Shown here: positions 12,689 to 24,900 of the stretch, in pieces
How the letters are laid out: every line of letters starts with the position of its first letter
Position numbering within the stretch: position 1 is the stretch's first letter
Assembly (NCBI GenBank): GCA_030549175.1
Contig: JAUKUA010000002.1
Span: 3,100,001-3,164,000 of the forward strand
Length of the DNA: 64,000 nucleotides
Reading direction: 5' to 3'
DNA from: Lasiosphaeris hirsuta
Taxonomy: Eukaryota; Ascomycota; Sordariomycetes; Sordariales; Lasiosphaeriaceae
Program-made: the position numbers and the translations under genes
Notes under the pieces: model-generated
What the model was told of the DNA's origin: nothing
What the model saw: only the letters and a program-made list of their open reading frames with translations
Database searches by the model: none

Positions 12689-14213
12689 TCACCCTTCAAC
12701 GGCCGTCAGCCAACCCGGCTTTTCATCCCTCAATCCTAGTCCGATATCAACAATATCCTTCGCCAACCGCCCTGCTGTACCGTTCTCCCCCTCCCTACTT
12801 AAAAGTGCTCTTCTTGCCTTCTCTATCCTTCTTACCGTCTCTACCGGCAGGGCCAGCGCACTATCCAGCTTGTTCAACCCCTCCTCGCCCATGACGGCCA
12901 GAATGCATAGCCCAAAGCACGCATGGTACAGGTCGGGTGGGTTGCCGGGCTTCTTGCCGAAGCCACCGATGCGGTGCTGCATCTTTTCGAGCAGGAACCG
13001 GCGAGCGGGAGCATGCTGGACGAGCCCTTCGCGGCCGAGATTAGCGAGGGCGGCGCCAACCCACCAAGTATAGCAGGTATCGGCAACCTTGTTGCAGCGG
13101 CCGTTGTAGCCGATGTAGCGCTGGTTGCCATCGAGGGAAAGATCGGCGAGGATGCGAGGCAGTGTGAAGTTGACTTCATCCTCGTCAGAGTCGTAGTCGT
13201 CATCGTGTTGGCCGGGTTCTAGATAACTGAATTGCCGCGACGCAAGCCAGTGGATGAGGCCGGGCATGTCACGGATGCCCGAGTGGAGAATCTTGCTGGG
13301 GTGGCAAGCTTGGCTGTCCTCAAGTGGGCGATCTAGGAGGGAGAGAGCGCCGATGGCGCAGTAGGCGTAGCCGGCTGTGATGGTTAGCGATTGTCGCTGG
13401 GGGGCTGGTCGGTTGACATACCGTGAGGTTCCTCCTTTGAGCTTCCGGCAAAGCCGCCGTCATAGGTCTAGTCCGTATCAGTACACAAGCCAGTGGGGGT
13501 ATAAGGTAAGTGGAAGTGCGTACCTGACTGCTAAGAATATACTGAGCCAAAGCTCCAGTGTCAAAGTCTTCCACCCATCCTGGCTCGCCCTCCTTCACAT
13601 CCCCCCTCAATATCCACCGGATTGAGGCAGCAATGTAGCAGTATCGCATGTCGTAGCCGCCACCGATAAACCAGCCGTGGCCCGGAAGCATCTTGAGCAC
13701 CTCGCCGAAGCTTCCATCCTCCCGCTGCAGCCTCCTCAGCCAGCGCAACGTCTGCACGCGGTCTACACCCCTGAATGCCGTCTTGGGATTTTCATCGTCG
13801 GATAACAGTGCCAGGAGCTGCAGGGCGAACAGGGTGGCGGTAATGTTGGCAAGCCCCAGATGCTCCTGCGAGCTGGTACCGGTTTCAAAATCCCACTCCT
13901 CGTAGTCACGCAAGGGGAAGACGAGTGAAGAAGTGCCCGAGAAGCCGCCGGAGGGGTGCTGGTGTGAGAGAACCCACTCACGGAGCTGCCTGCGCTCGCC
14001 GGGAGCTATCAGCGGGGCGGGTATTGTCCCGTCTTTTTGGGGCGTGTTGTGGAAAGGTGTGAGGATGGTGATGGAATTAATTATAAAGTAAGCCAAGGCC
14101 ATCCGGTTGCCCTCGTTAGATAGGTAGAGGCTGGGCAGTGGTGAACGCAAACACATCTTCCAGTACTTCAAGTGGCGGGGGATATCGAGCGAGGGCTCTG
14201 CCTCTTCGGCCAT
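12689..14213 (-). CDS. CDC43: Geranylgeranyltransferase type I beta subunit
   Basis: Catalytic beta subunit of the protein prenyltransferase that attaches geranylgeranyl to CaaX proteins such as Rho and Cdc42; cytosolic, paired with the shared alpha subunit RAM2. Three exons at 14213-13524, 13467-13422 and 13374-12689 give 473 residues. The N-terminal RHLKYWKMCLRSPLP is typical. Prenyltransferase repeats are seen as HPSGGFSGTS, DGGFAGSSKEEPHG plus AGYAYCAIGALSLL, and RIGGFGKKPGNPPD. Zinc ligands fit the Asp and Cys of VADTCYTWWVG and the His of DLYHACFGL. The start MAEEAEPSLDIPRH is the first in-frame ATG. The middle exon is only 46 nt. An acidic insert (DDDYDSDEDE) sits in the C-terminal half. 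Confidence 0.95.
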
Positions 14214-15059
14214 TTTGGCTTTGATTTGCCCTTGTGAACGAGACAGAAAAGGGTTATGAAACAAGAGGTAAAGACACGGCGAATGATAGCACTGCGAATA
14301 ATAGCACTGCGAAAGAAGCTTGCAAATAAACACCACCCACTCAGACTCGACTCGATTTCAGGACCCAGACGGGAGCTTGTGAACGCCAGCACTACCCCAC
14401 CATCGTCTACGCCAATCGACACCAGCCGTCCTGAGATGATTCAGCCACAGACGTATTGCTGTTAGCGGCTTGGCGCTGTTGGCATGTGGCTGATGGAGTC
14501 AGCGGATCCCGTTCTCCAGGGAAGTTCAATCAGCGAGACCCCGTTATCGCTCCGACGTGGCCGATAAGCAGCTGCCTGCCGTTGCTTGACGCCCGGACAC
14601 CCCATGTCCTGTGACGAAACAGTTGACAAGCGAAGAAGCAACAAGCGGAGCAAAAAAAGAAGCCCCACGAAGGTCTCACGAGACCACCGACTCTAGGGAG
14701 GAACAGCAAGCCTCAATACGCCCTCGTCGACCACGAGACCATTGGCCTTGCCCCTTTTTGGCCCTCCCCAGTTCTGCTCAGTCTTGAGCCGGCCCTGCAA
14801 ACACTGCCAACCTCTACCCCTCTAACCGACCCCAAGTCTGACTCCAAGTCCGACCTGCGATTCCACCAACAGGAAATCTCCAGGGTTCCTTGAGACGATA
14901 GATACCGAGTCACCCCCAGGCAGAACCCCAGGAGGCTAGCCTTCCCGCCATTGCACACCGTCGCACCGCACGGCACACAGCATCGCGAACTCGAGCGGGC
15001 ACACAACCATCACCGCCCACACTCGCTAGACTAAACGCAACACCCTCCCCGCCGACACC
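14214..15059. promoter_or_regulatory. Divergent promoter region of CDC43 and ILM1
   Basis: Non-coding interval between two outward-facing genes. Near CDC43 a direct repeat of about 14 bp (ATAGCACTGCGAA, twice, around 14285-14313) lies in the presumed 5' leader. The ILM1 side is pyrimidine-rich. No known factor site could be assigned with confidence. Confidence 0.45.
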
Positions 15060-15775
15060 ATGGCGCTCATATCCGCCCGGACGATCATCACGTCCATCTC
15101 CCTCTTCCACATCACCCTCGGCTTCTTCTTCCTCACCAACCCCAACACCGTCGCCGACCAGTCTATCGTCTACCTCCTCGGCGAAGCCATGGGCCTCGTA
15201 CGTCCCCCCTTCCACCGCCCTCTCACTCACCCCTAACCAACCTGACTCCCCCTTCTCCAGCCCCAAGTCCGCAGCTTCGAATCGCAATCCCCCGCCCTCG
15301 CCTTCCTGGCAGTCGTCCTCGCGATCATCGGCATCTCCGACCTCGTAACCCTCAGCCTCCCCGACGAGATGCCCGACCACCACTGGGCCATGCAAGGTAC
15401 ATACAAACCCTCTCCCCCTCCAACAAATCACAAAGACTAACCCTCTCCCTCCCAGCCCCCCTCCGCCTCTCCCTCTCCTTCGCCCTCTCCGCGTACGCCT
15501 TCTTCTTCTCGCCCTCGTCCCCACTCTACGCCGCCGGCGGCACCAGCTCGTCGCCCAACTCGTCGTCCCGCTTCATCCACCCGTCGGCGCACGCGCACGC
15601 CCCGCCCGGCTACAACGTCTCGGGCTGGGGCGGCGACGCGCTCAAGAACCGCGTCTTCTTCGCCTTCATGTTTGTCGAGACGGTCAGCTGGTTTTGGACC
15701 TGGGTCACGCTGCAGGAGGAGCGGCGGGACACGGCCGCGCGCAAGGCGCGCAGGAGGGGTAGTCATTCCATGTAA
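15060..15775 (+). CDS. ILM1: Ilm1 family membrane protein (increased loss of mitochondrial DNA 1)
   Basis: Small polytopic membrane protein of the fungal ILM1 family. In yeast, loss raises mitochondrial DNA loss, and the protein is placed at the ER; its biochemical role is unclear (established knowledge). Three exons at 15060-15197, 15261-15396 and 15456-15775 give 197 residues. The sequence opens MALISARTIITSISLFHITL. Hydrophobic segments are FHITLGFFFLT, ALAFLAVVLAIIGISDLVTL, a third in LRLSLSFALSAYAFFF, and VFFAFMFVETVSWFWTWVTL. The C-terminus is basic (RKARRRG). A serine/glycine/histidine-rich loop lies between the third and fourth segments. Donors are GTACGT and GTACAT; acceptors follow pyrimidine tracts. 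Confidence 0.88.
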
Positions 15776-16235
15776 TTTTGATTGTGCTTGGTTTTGTGAG
15801 AAAAGAGCTGTTTGGATGTGGAGGGAAGAGGGGGGGGTTTTCTGCTGGCGGAATTACCGGGCAGATGGGGCAGATGGGGCAGATGGGGCAGATTTCTGGT
15901 CATGGATTTTCGATGCTTGGTTATGTCTTCAAAGGGTTAAATCTGTCGGTGTGCATAGCGTGGTAATGAGCGAGCATGTGGGAAAGAATGATGTGCCGGA
16001 TTATTTCATGTCGGGGTCAGAGCGGAGTTCTGTCCCTTATTCACCTGTTCTGGGTCTGTTGAGATTGTGTATCACCAGCATAGAAGAAATGATACCCCCC
16101 TTTTTTTCTTGCCTACGTTATCAAATGTGCCATGATCTTTGTCTACAGAACCATACCATCTACCATCTATCTAGATGCTTGCCAATTCCATCCCAATTCC
16201 TCGTATTTACTCCCCTAGTTCCATCCCCATCCCTC
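15776..16235. other. Convergent 3' intergenic region of ILM1 and NAA25
   Basis: 460 bp between two stop codons facing each other. It contains a short 9-bp tandem repeat (listed separately) and T-rich sequence typical of 3' ends. I see no gene. Confidence 0.5.
15859..15893. repeat. Tandem repeat, unit GGGGCAGAT, about 3.9 copies
   Basis: Four near-identical units in the presumed ILM1 3' UTR. The first copy has three G instead of four. The rest are exact. Confidence 0.9.
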
Positions 16236-19200
16236 TTATTCCCACCGAACCATCCCCCATCCCTTCACCCCCTCCCGCCAGCTCTCCAGCACCTTGCCAG
16301 CCCACTCCTCTGCCCCATAAGTGCCCCCGAGGATATCACTGACCGCCCGCCGAAACGGCTCGCCCTCCGTCTCGTCGCCCTCACCAAAGACCCAGCCGAG
16401 CATGTTGTCCAGCCAGCCGCTCTCGCCCAGCGATTCCTTGAGCTTCTGCACGTGGCTCTTGGTTTCGGCGAGCGTCTTGCTTGCGACGCTCTCGAGCGCT
16501 TTCATCTCGGCCACAACGTCCTTGTGTAGCGCCGACTTGCCGCTGCGGTCGCGCGCGAGCTCCCGCTCGTGGAGCGCGAGCACGAATGCGGCGGCGTGCT
16601 TGACAGCCACGGCCGTGTCACGCGTGTGCGCAAGCATGTGCATGTTGCTCAAGCTGAAGTAGGTGGCTGACGTTTGCAGCGGCGAGGTGGTCAGGTAGGT
16701 GGTGCGAAGGGAGGTTAGGGACGAGCGAATCGAGGCTGTCAGGAGGGAGAGGCTCTTGGGCGCCGGGTCGGCGCGCGTGGTGGAAATACTGGTGAGGAGG
16801 GCAGCGGAGAGGAGGGAGAGGGTGGTGAAGTAGCTTAGTTCGGAGCTTGTTAGGAGGGAGGCGGTTTTGGGCTGATGGAGCACGTTGGTTAGGGAGTTGC
16901 TCTGGTGCGCGAGGCATTCGAGTATATAGTTGCGGTCTCTGATGGCCGCCTCATTGGTCTTGGCGGGCTTATAGTCCTTGGGCGGTTTGAAGGCGAGTAT
17001 GTCGAAAAACTGTTCGCTGACATATGACAAACGTGCGCGCTCGTCCTGCGACCTAGGTTAGTCTTTTGATGGTATGGAGGCGCGGAAGTTGGAGAGTCCT
17101 ACCGATAGCTCAGGGCCGACTCGGATAAAATCCTGGATTGGCGGCCCATGGAAGCTCTCAAGATTTGAGAACGAACCATAGTCGGTTTTGTTCAGAAATT
17201 TTGTACCGTCCGTGATACTCGCTTCAAAGAATGTTAGCTAAACACCATCCTTGATCAAGTTACAGCTGTGGCTTACCAGTCAGCTGGTGAGCTTCAATAT
17301 CGGTGTCGATCTTGCCACCAAACGCCCTCGTAGCGCGCCTCTCCTCCACTAGGGTCATCATGAGCGTGCAGCTCCTACGAAGCGTGTCGTCGTACTCGCT
17401 CATTCTCAGGATGCCGGCGTAGCTCCCAGCCGAGAACGCATCCCAAATTCGCAGCGGGCAGTTGTCACGCAGGCTGTTGGAATAGTACGAGCGCAGTGGC
17501 TCCATCAAGGGGTGGCTACCTTGAAACAGCCCAGGGGATATGCTGGATATCCTGTCGAAGAAAAGAGGGCTCAGTGCGTCCTGAATGGTTCTCTTAACGT
17601 CCATTGGAACCCAGAGCTGGTGTGCATACGATGCGCATCCAATAAGAAGGTGAAGCTGAACCAGAAGAAGTCGGATTCCGGAGTCAGATGGAGTTTCTCT
17701 CAGCTGGGCCTCAAGGACCACGATGCCCTGAAGTAACAATCCCGGGTTTGTATCCCGCATGGCGGGCGGTGTCACACCGGAAGCATTGGGCGGTAGGGCA
17801 GACAGCTTGAGGAGCGAAGTCCCAATCACAAGACTCAAATCCAGGCGCGGGTCCTTGTCGAGCCGAGGAATTGCGTTTATGAGCTCCTTGTCGGCAGAGA
17901 TTTGCTTGTGCGTGGTTGCTGCTTCCAGAATGATCTGCTTCAGGCAGTATTCGCACGGCAGCGACGTCAAGTGAGAGCAGAAACGGCATCGGTACGGCTT
18001 GTCCTGCTTCTGACCGTCTACCACGGATGGGTGATGTGATAGGGTCTGGGGGCAGGTCGTGAGCAGGTACTGCAATTTGCATTTCAGTGATGTCAATATG
18101 ACTTGCTTCGGTTTGTCTGGCTTCTTTTGTTGGGAACATCAGTTGGTAGCCGCATATAAATGTTCTGAAGAGGCACTTACGCCGTCGAGGATTTTGGGCA
18201 CAACGTCTTCCATGAAGACCTTGGCTTCCTCAAAGGTGAGATCAGCGACATGATCCTTGAGATCGTCAAACGCCGAAAGCCTTTCAAAATACTGGTCGAG
18301 AAAGAGGCCTATCTGTATGACTCTGGGTGTCAGGCCCTTCTTCCCAACGTCCGAGCCGGACGTTGTGATGGGTAACCGGAAGGTAATTTCAAGGAGGGCC
18401 AACATTAGGTTCTTCTTGATACTCTCGGCTCCCTTGGTGTCGATGGCAAGAAACTCCTTGAGGATGCTCTGAACTTCCCTAAGCGCGCTGTGTTTTGCAT
18501 GTCAGCGCTTAATCCTCGCTAGTCTCGGTGAGTGCGAGGAGTAAGTAAGAGAGACCATCTTACCTGTCCGGGTCGGCCGCTTTGCTAGCAGCGGCGACAA
18601 AGCTCTTCCATACCCGCCAGTCGCAAACAAAAAAGGTGGGGGTGGTCCCATTGAGTCCGAGTCTGAAGGCCTTGAGACAGAGGTCGTAGATGAGATCCCA
18701 CTCGGCCCACGATTCAAGGGTTCCGAGTGATTCCCAAAAGAGAGCCTTGTGTCCTTCCTTTAGCTGGCTGAGGGCTCCAAGCCGGGGGCTTTGTATTCGC
18801 TTGAGAAAGTCCTCCTTGGTGCCATGAGCTAGGAGCACTCGGTAATAAAGCATGATCTCTTCATCATTCAGGAGTCCTCGGTCGGTTGACTCAACTTTTG
18901 GAGACTATAACTTGGTGAGCTGGACACATCCCTCCAATACTAAGGGGGGGGTCACATACGTCTTCCGTGATAGCAGCGGCTCTCTCGAGCTGTTTGAGTA
19001 CCAAAAGGCTGTATACCTTTCGACTGGTGTCGCTGCACTGTGGGCTAACCTACGCACGTCAGTGTTGGCCATCAAGCATTCCAGCACAAGAGGCATAACT
19101 CACTGAAAGAAGGTATGTCAGGCTGATGCTCCAAAACATGTACCGGCGATCTCCAGAGCCAAGATAGGCCTTGTCTAGAGCAGTCGCGATCTAGGAGTCA

Positions 19201-19754
19201 AAGGTTAGATTGCGGGGAACATGTTACAAGAAAGGATGCAATAGCACTGCGTACCTGCTGAGCGCTCACGAGGTCCCAGTGATCCAGACATGCCTGGAGG
19301 CACTCTACGGCGAGGGTGTTCTTGGGGTTGGCCTTTGCCCACTTGACCCTCAGGGGTCCTAGGGTGTCGGCATAGTCAATGTCCTCATCGAGGAAGTCGC
19401 CGGCAGCCCACTCATAGAGCTCAAGGGTGTCAATGTCGGGCACCGTCTTTTGCTTGGCGAGCTCGTCAATGGCGACGAGAACAGCGCACTTTTCGGCGAC
19501 TCCGTCTAACTGGGATTCGGCACAGATCTTGATTGCCTAAAATGCAGCCGAATGAGCGATCGAACGATCAGTGCACACAGCAGGAGGGCGAAATGAAGAC
19601 CACACCATACCTCGTAGTAAGGGTCTTTCAGGGATTTGGCACGTTTGTCGGCTAGGCGAATTACTGAATTCCAGTTGCCATCGCTAAAGGCGGTTTGGAG
19701 CTGCACGTCAACGCTGCTCTTCAGCGCAGGCCTTCCGTATCCTGCATACGACAT
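16236..19754 (-). CDS. NAA25: NatB N-terminal acetyltransferase auxiliary subunit (Naa25/Mdm20)
   Basis: Ribosome-anchoring TPR subunit that partners the catalytic Naa20 to acetylate Met-Asp/Glu/Asn/Gln N-termini of nascent chains. Nine exons in consistent phase: 19754-19611, 19536-19255, 19190-19104, 19049-18960, 18904-18564, 18487-18181, 18123-17277, 17221-17103 and 17045-16236, giving 1,008 residues as expected. The N-terminus (LQTAFSDGNWNSVIRLADKR) and the following TPR-like helices match the family. A later segment reads RVGPELS then DERARLSYVSEQFFDIL across the last intron. Residues 463-477 hold a C-x2-C-x7-C-x2-C cluster (CRFC...CEYC) that could bind zinc. Exon 7 uses an AAG acceptor with a second AAG three bases on, so one lysine may be variable. 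Confidence 0.9.
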
Positions 19755-20645
19755 GATCGCGGGGTCGGCGTACGGCGGCGTGCACCTAGGACCTGGGACC
19801 GGGGACCCGATGAGGAGTCGCGAGGGCTCAGGGCTCAGGGCTCAGGCTGGAAATCTCAGGCAACAAGCGATAAAGTGAGCGACTCCTACCGCAGAGGCGG
19901 GGTGAGGGGCAGTGGAAAAAAAGAGGAAGGCAGAGAACCGCCTGAAGGGTGGTGGGCAAAGCTCTACGATGCCTGCACTCGCTCGTCAAAATGCCACGAG
20001 TGCCCCCATCTCAGTCGAGACGTGGATGTGCAGACAACTTTTTATGGAGCCAGGCATTCACACTCCATCCCAAGTCGTTGATCTTTGCAGTGCCGGTCAG
20101 CTGCCCCAGGCCGACAGCGGCATCAACCCTAACCCCGACATGTATGTACTGGGGAGGAGGGGGGGGGGGGGGGGGGGGGGCTTGCTTGAGGACTGCCCGG
20201 AAGGAAAGAACGACCACCCCGATCCCAGGGATACTGGCTCCTTTACACCAACTGCGCTTTACTTGAGGGACTCCTTGGTTCACCTGAGAGAACGCAGCTT
20301 GACAAGATCTGTAAGCACAGTAGCCATGTTCACAAAGTGGCGCTTCCAACTTCAAACCATGACCATCCACTTCTCCATGCAGCATACACTTCATGACTAT
20401 CGTTCTCCATCCCCTCCTCATGGTAACAAGAACAGACGGAATAGGTCGCCTGCTCCTAGGCAACAAAATCACCCATGTGAAACGCCTCATGATGCCCCTC
20501 GGTTCCCACAGTAGAATTACAGCTTCATAATACAACATGCCACACCGCATTGTCGTCCGACCAGTCTTTGGGGTCCGTGTATATCGTCTACCACTGCTCC
20601 CTTTCCCTCTCTCCCCAAAGAAAAGGCCCCCGACCACCTCCCCAA
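19755..20645. other. Intergenic region upstream of NAA25, containing a poly-G tract
   Basis: Promoter of NAA25 on its left and 3' flank of COX23 on its right. A 7-bp unit GGGCTCA is repeated three times around 19828-19848, and a 22-nt G tract lies in the middle. No gene is supported. Confidence 0.5.
20159..20180. repeat. Poly-G tract, 22 nt
   Basis: Uninterrupted run of 22 G, preceded by GGGGAGGA. Intergenic. It could form a G-quadruplex, and its exact length is likely to be uncertain in any assembly. Confidence 0.95.
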
Positions 20646-21104
20646 TCACCAAATAAACCCATTCTGCCTCTTCTCCATCTTCCTCTTATCGATCTGTCAC
20701 CACCACCCAGTCAGCAACCCAACCACGAAATACTCCAGCAACAGGGGAATCCTACCCAAAGCTTCTTGCAGTCCCGGTACGCCCTGCCCACCGTCAGCCA
20801 AGCCCAACCTCCTTACCCCATATGTTAGAAACCTACTGGAAGAAATCCTGGCACATCGACCGGTCGCCCCCGTTTCGGTGCAGGCACCGGATGCTCTTGG
20901 CCGCGAGCTCCTGGCAGGGATCGAGGAATTCGCTTCTGCTCTTTCTGCAGACCCAATATTTATCAGCCCGTTGCCACAACCACCGTAGAGGGAGACGGGG
21001 CAGGAGGCAAGCAACACGCACCCGTTGAACTTGGACTTGGTCTCGTCTGTCCACGGCTCGACGCCGTCCACCGCCTTATTGTCCTCCGAGGGCGCCATGG
21101 CCAT
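20646..21104 (-). CDS. COX23: Cox23-like twin-CX9C mitochondrial protein
   Basis: Small intermembrane-space protein of the CHCH class, imported by the Mia40 relay and needed for cytochrome c oxidase copper supply in yeast. Four exons at 21104-21022, 20944-20837, 20783-20756 and 20693-20646 give 88 residues (86 if the second ATG at 21098 is used). The twin motif is CQELAAKSIRC and CQDFFQAYRDC, each C-x9-C. It is preceded by SEFLDPC and separated by LHRNGGDRSM, which is characteristic of Cox23. The third exon is only 28 nt, and the intron before it splits the second CX9C motif. Splicing is essential: the unspliced frames do not contain both motifs. Confidence 0.93.
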
Positions 21105-21925
21105 AGGTTGTGATATCCGTCAATTCGGGTTATTGGAGAGCGTTTCGCATGCTCGGTGTCGCGGTGGCGTCGCTTCTCCGGTTCGCGGGATCCAATCCGC
21201 AGTGGTTGAGGGAGCCAATTGATGCGATCGCCAGGAGCCCGGCTCCGGGACGCGACGGCTCAAGAATGGGTGCACGGGCCATGTGTGAGCATGCTCGAAT
21301 CGCGATAACGACAAGCCCAAGTCTTTCTGTCTGTCACATGGTATAGAAGCTAAACAGGAAAACACTGGCAACAAGTCATCAGAGAAGAGGTAAGGTAAGG
21401 AGGAAATTCTCTGTAATCTCCTAAATGCTTCACGTTCTATAATCTATGTCCAAGAATCCTGATATGACAACAGAAAAAGGTCTTCCCCTCGATGCGATCC
21501 ACAATCCAAAAGCCCCCCCTTTATCCATCCCCCTAGCTCTGTTGTTTACGAGTCTTCATCTCATTCTTTCCAGAATATTCATAATCAAAAAATAAAAGTT
21601 ATGGTTTATGCCCACCGCCGTACATGTAATCCGTAGACTGATAGTAACCAACGCCGGCCGACTAAGGGGGCTTGTAAGAAAGCAACCCCGTGTCTGTGTG
21701 AGTGCCTGTCCCAATCCTTTGCAACAAAAGATTTTTCTTCGTCATCAGGAGCTGCGACAGCTCTGAGCAAAACAGAAAAATGTATAAGACGCAAGACGTT
21801 AAAAAAAGAGTGAAAGAAAAGAACAAAGGACATGCCGGCCCGCTAAAACGCAACAAAACAATGGTATCTCTGCCTCTCCATGCAATGTGTGCCAATGGAA
21901 GCCACCCTGCGCAACGAGACAAGCC
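21105..21925. other. Intergenic region between COX23 and the glucan synthase gene
   Basis: Holds the COX23 promoter and the 3' end of the glucan synthase transcript. The part nearest the glucan synthase stop is AT-rich (about 21560-21800), fitting a 3' UTR. No gene is seen. Confidence 0.5.
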
Positions 21926-24900
21926 TTATGGCTTGCTGATCTGCTCCTTCCTGAAAAACTTGAAGAAACCCGCGCAAATAATGAGCTGCGCCACCAGCGC
22001 AACCCAGAACCACGCCTTGGACAAGGCGACCCCGAGGCCCTGGGAGAAGTCTGGGAAGACATCCCCCGGACCGATATTGTTTGGCGCCGTTGCCCGCGCC
22101 ACGATGGTCGCAAGACTGCCAATGACCTGCGCGATCAACATGGCCACCGACACGTGGATGCGCGTCAGTGTCAGCATAAGAATCATGCCGATACCCGCGT
22201 TCTGCACCGTATCCAAGAGGCCCAGCCACAGCCACAGCGACCGGCCGAGGATGGCCGACCACAGGTTTGACCCAACCCACGGCAGATAGAGCCCGAATCC
22301 ACTGGTGCCCCAAAGCATTTGCGCCCAGCGGGGTGCACCGAGGCCGAGGGCAAACAGTGGTAGCCACCATGGATGACGCTTGCTCACAAAGGCGAAGAAG
22401 GCCAGGAAGACTATCCAAACGCCGATGTAGAAGAAGGCCGTCAGGATCAGCGTGCCCCAGATGGGGATATGCTGACTGCTGAAGAGATAGAACCAGTTTC
22501 GGCCGTATGGCGACGAGAGGAAGTAATTCTGGAGGACCACAGCGACGAAGAACCACAAAGTTGTCTTGCGCCTAAGGATCGACGTGTACAGCGAGGGGAC
22601 CTCGTCGGGCGATTGTCGGTAGTAGTCAGGCAGGCCGATGTAGAGGATGATGCCACAGGCCCAAAGTACGAGGGCGATGACGAGAGTCACAGGGAAGAGG
22701 ACGGGCAGCGCTGAGACGGTGCCAACTTGGTTGCCTGTGGAGCTGGCCGAGGAGATCAGATTGCCCCAGAACCAAAGCATGACGGTATACGCTTGCTGAA
22801 TACCCTGGATAACGCATGCGCGCCAGATCCAAGTCTCAACGGGGGATCCACCTAAAACAAATGTTAGAAAACGGACCACGGATGATGGGGGCAGGAAAAA
22901 CATACCTTCGTCACCAAAGTTGAACGAAAAGAATATTGCGCCGCTTGCAGAGCCAAAGGCATACAGACCCGTCGCAACATTCTGAACCCAAACGCGCGAA
23001 CTGGGGTCTGAGAAGAAGGGAGCGCAACCGATGAGAAGGAAGGCGGCACCGTAGAAAATCCATGGCACCGAAAGGCAGTAGATCATCCTTGTTGTCCGTG
23101 ACACAACGCCCCAGAAGATGGAAGCACCGAGATAGATAGAAGCGACGACGTACAGACGAGTGGCCGTTTGACCGAGCTCGCCCGTGAGGAGAGTGATTTG
23201 ATAAGAATTGGAGGCGATGATTTGGCCGAAGGCAAGGAAGAGCGAGTATACAGGCCATTCACCGAGTCGCCGTTGCAGGAGCTTCTTCAGGCCTGTGGGC
23301 GGGACGTAGTCGTCTGCCAGACCGTACTCTTCGCGCCTGTTCTTCTCATAGTCGGTTCGTACGCTGTTGTCAAATGCCATGCCGCCAAAGTCCAAGCTGT
23401 CCCTCCTCGGCTTGACCAAGCCGACCATAGAGTTGTGTCGAGAGTGGTCACCCGTACCCAGCTTGGCGTCACGCATACCATCAAAGAACTCTCGTTCGCT
23501 GTCTACCAAGTACTCCTCGATACAGAGTTGTGAGATAGAGGTCTTTGCGTTGAGCTTGTCAAGCTTCTTCTCGAACGCCGACATGAACTTGCCATCTTGG
23601 TCAGTGAAGAAAGCGTCAACCTGTTGCAGCTTGAAGTCTGTCCGGTTGCCGACAATGGAGTCGACCGACACCACACTGGCGAAACTGGCCGTAGATCCGA
23701 GGTTGTGCATTCCGAGTTGGCGGCGGGGATTCGGGCTGTACTCGCCGCCTGCCAGGAACCTGGGGGGAGCAAGCGTGCTGCTATCCGAGTAAACCGACTC
23801 GACATCGCTGTCACGACGGTTACGCTGGCCACCAAATCCAGGACTGTGCAGGCCAGAACTTGGGAACCCCGGACCTGAGAAGTCGGGGGTGCCAGGACCG
23901 GAAGCGTCCCCACCGCGGCTTGGCGGCAGAGGCCATCCGCTAGCGGGCGAGGCGGGGCGGGAAGAGAAGAACTGGGAGGCGTTGCCCCCTGTCATGGGTG
24001 TCAGGGCTCGCGATGGCGAAAGACCGCGATCCCTCGAGCCACCGAGAAGCAGCTTCTTCTTTCCCTTGAGCTTCATCTTGTTGTGCAGCTTGATTGACCG
24101 TCCTTGGAGCTTCTCGAGGCCCTCGAGCCACTGGGCGACGGGGAATCGTTGTTTTGCGGACCAGGCTCTCATCTTTGCGCGCACTTCCCTCTTGGATTCC
24201 AGCGCGGCGACAACAGCCTGCTTAAACTGACTCAACAAATGGGTTGTGCTGGCAGATTCAATGGTGTACCACCATCCGGGCATCTGACCTAAGCCTCCAA
24301 CCTTTGCGCCAACACCCAGGGCACCCTTTCTCCCGAACTCAACAGCCACCAGGCCAAAGGGCTCGTCTCTTGATGGGATCAACGCGAATTCGGCTCCGCT
24401 GAAGATATATGGTGGGAGTGATGTGAATTCAGGCTTGCTGAAAACACGAGTCGGATACAGCTCCATGAGCTTCGAGAGCTTGAGCGCTGCAAACTTGCCG
24501 TACAAGTCGATTGTCGGACCAACGCAAATGACCTGCGTGTTTGGGTACTCCTCCAGAATGGTAGGGAACAGATCAGCGATGAGATCCACGCCCTTCTGCT
24601 GACTCCAGCGACCAACGAACACGAACAGCTCGGCATCAGGGTTGACTTCCAGACCAGCCCACTCCTGAGCCTGCCGCCTAAGATCTCCTCTCGACCTCTC
24701 GAATTCCATGTCAATCTCAACGTCCTTGTCATGCTTGGCATGAGCATCCCACTGCTCCATGTCGCTAGGATCCGGATTGGGAAGCTGTCCAATCTGCGAC
24801 AAACCCCAGAAAATCGGGTACCTAGCGAAGGATCTGTCACCGTACTTCTTGGAGACGCCTACGGCGCCAAATCCGGCCTGGTGGACGCGAAGGTAGCTGA

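Noticed and set aside
16321..16662. Serine/proline-rich plus-strand frame over the last NAA25 exon
   Set aside because: Antisense shadow of the NAA25 coding frame.
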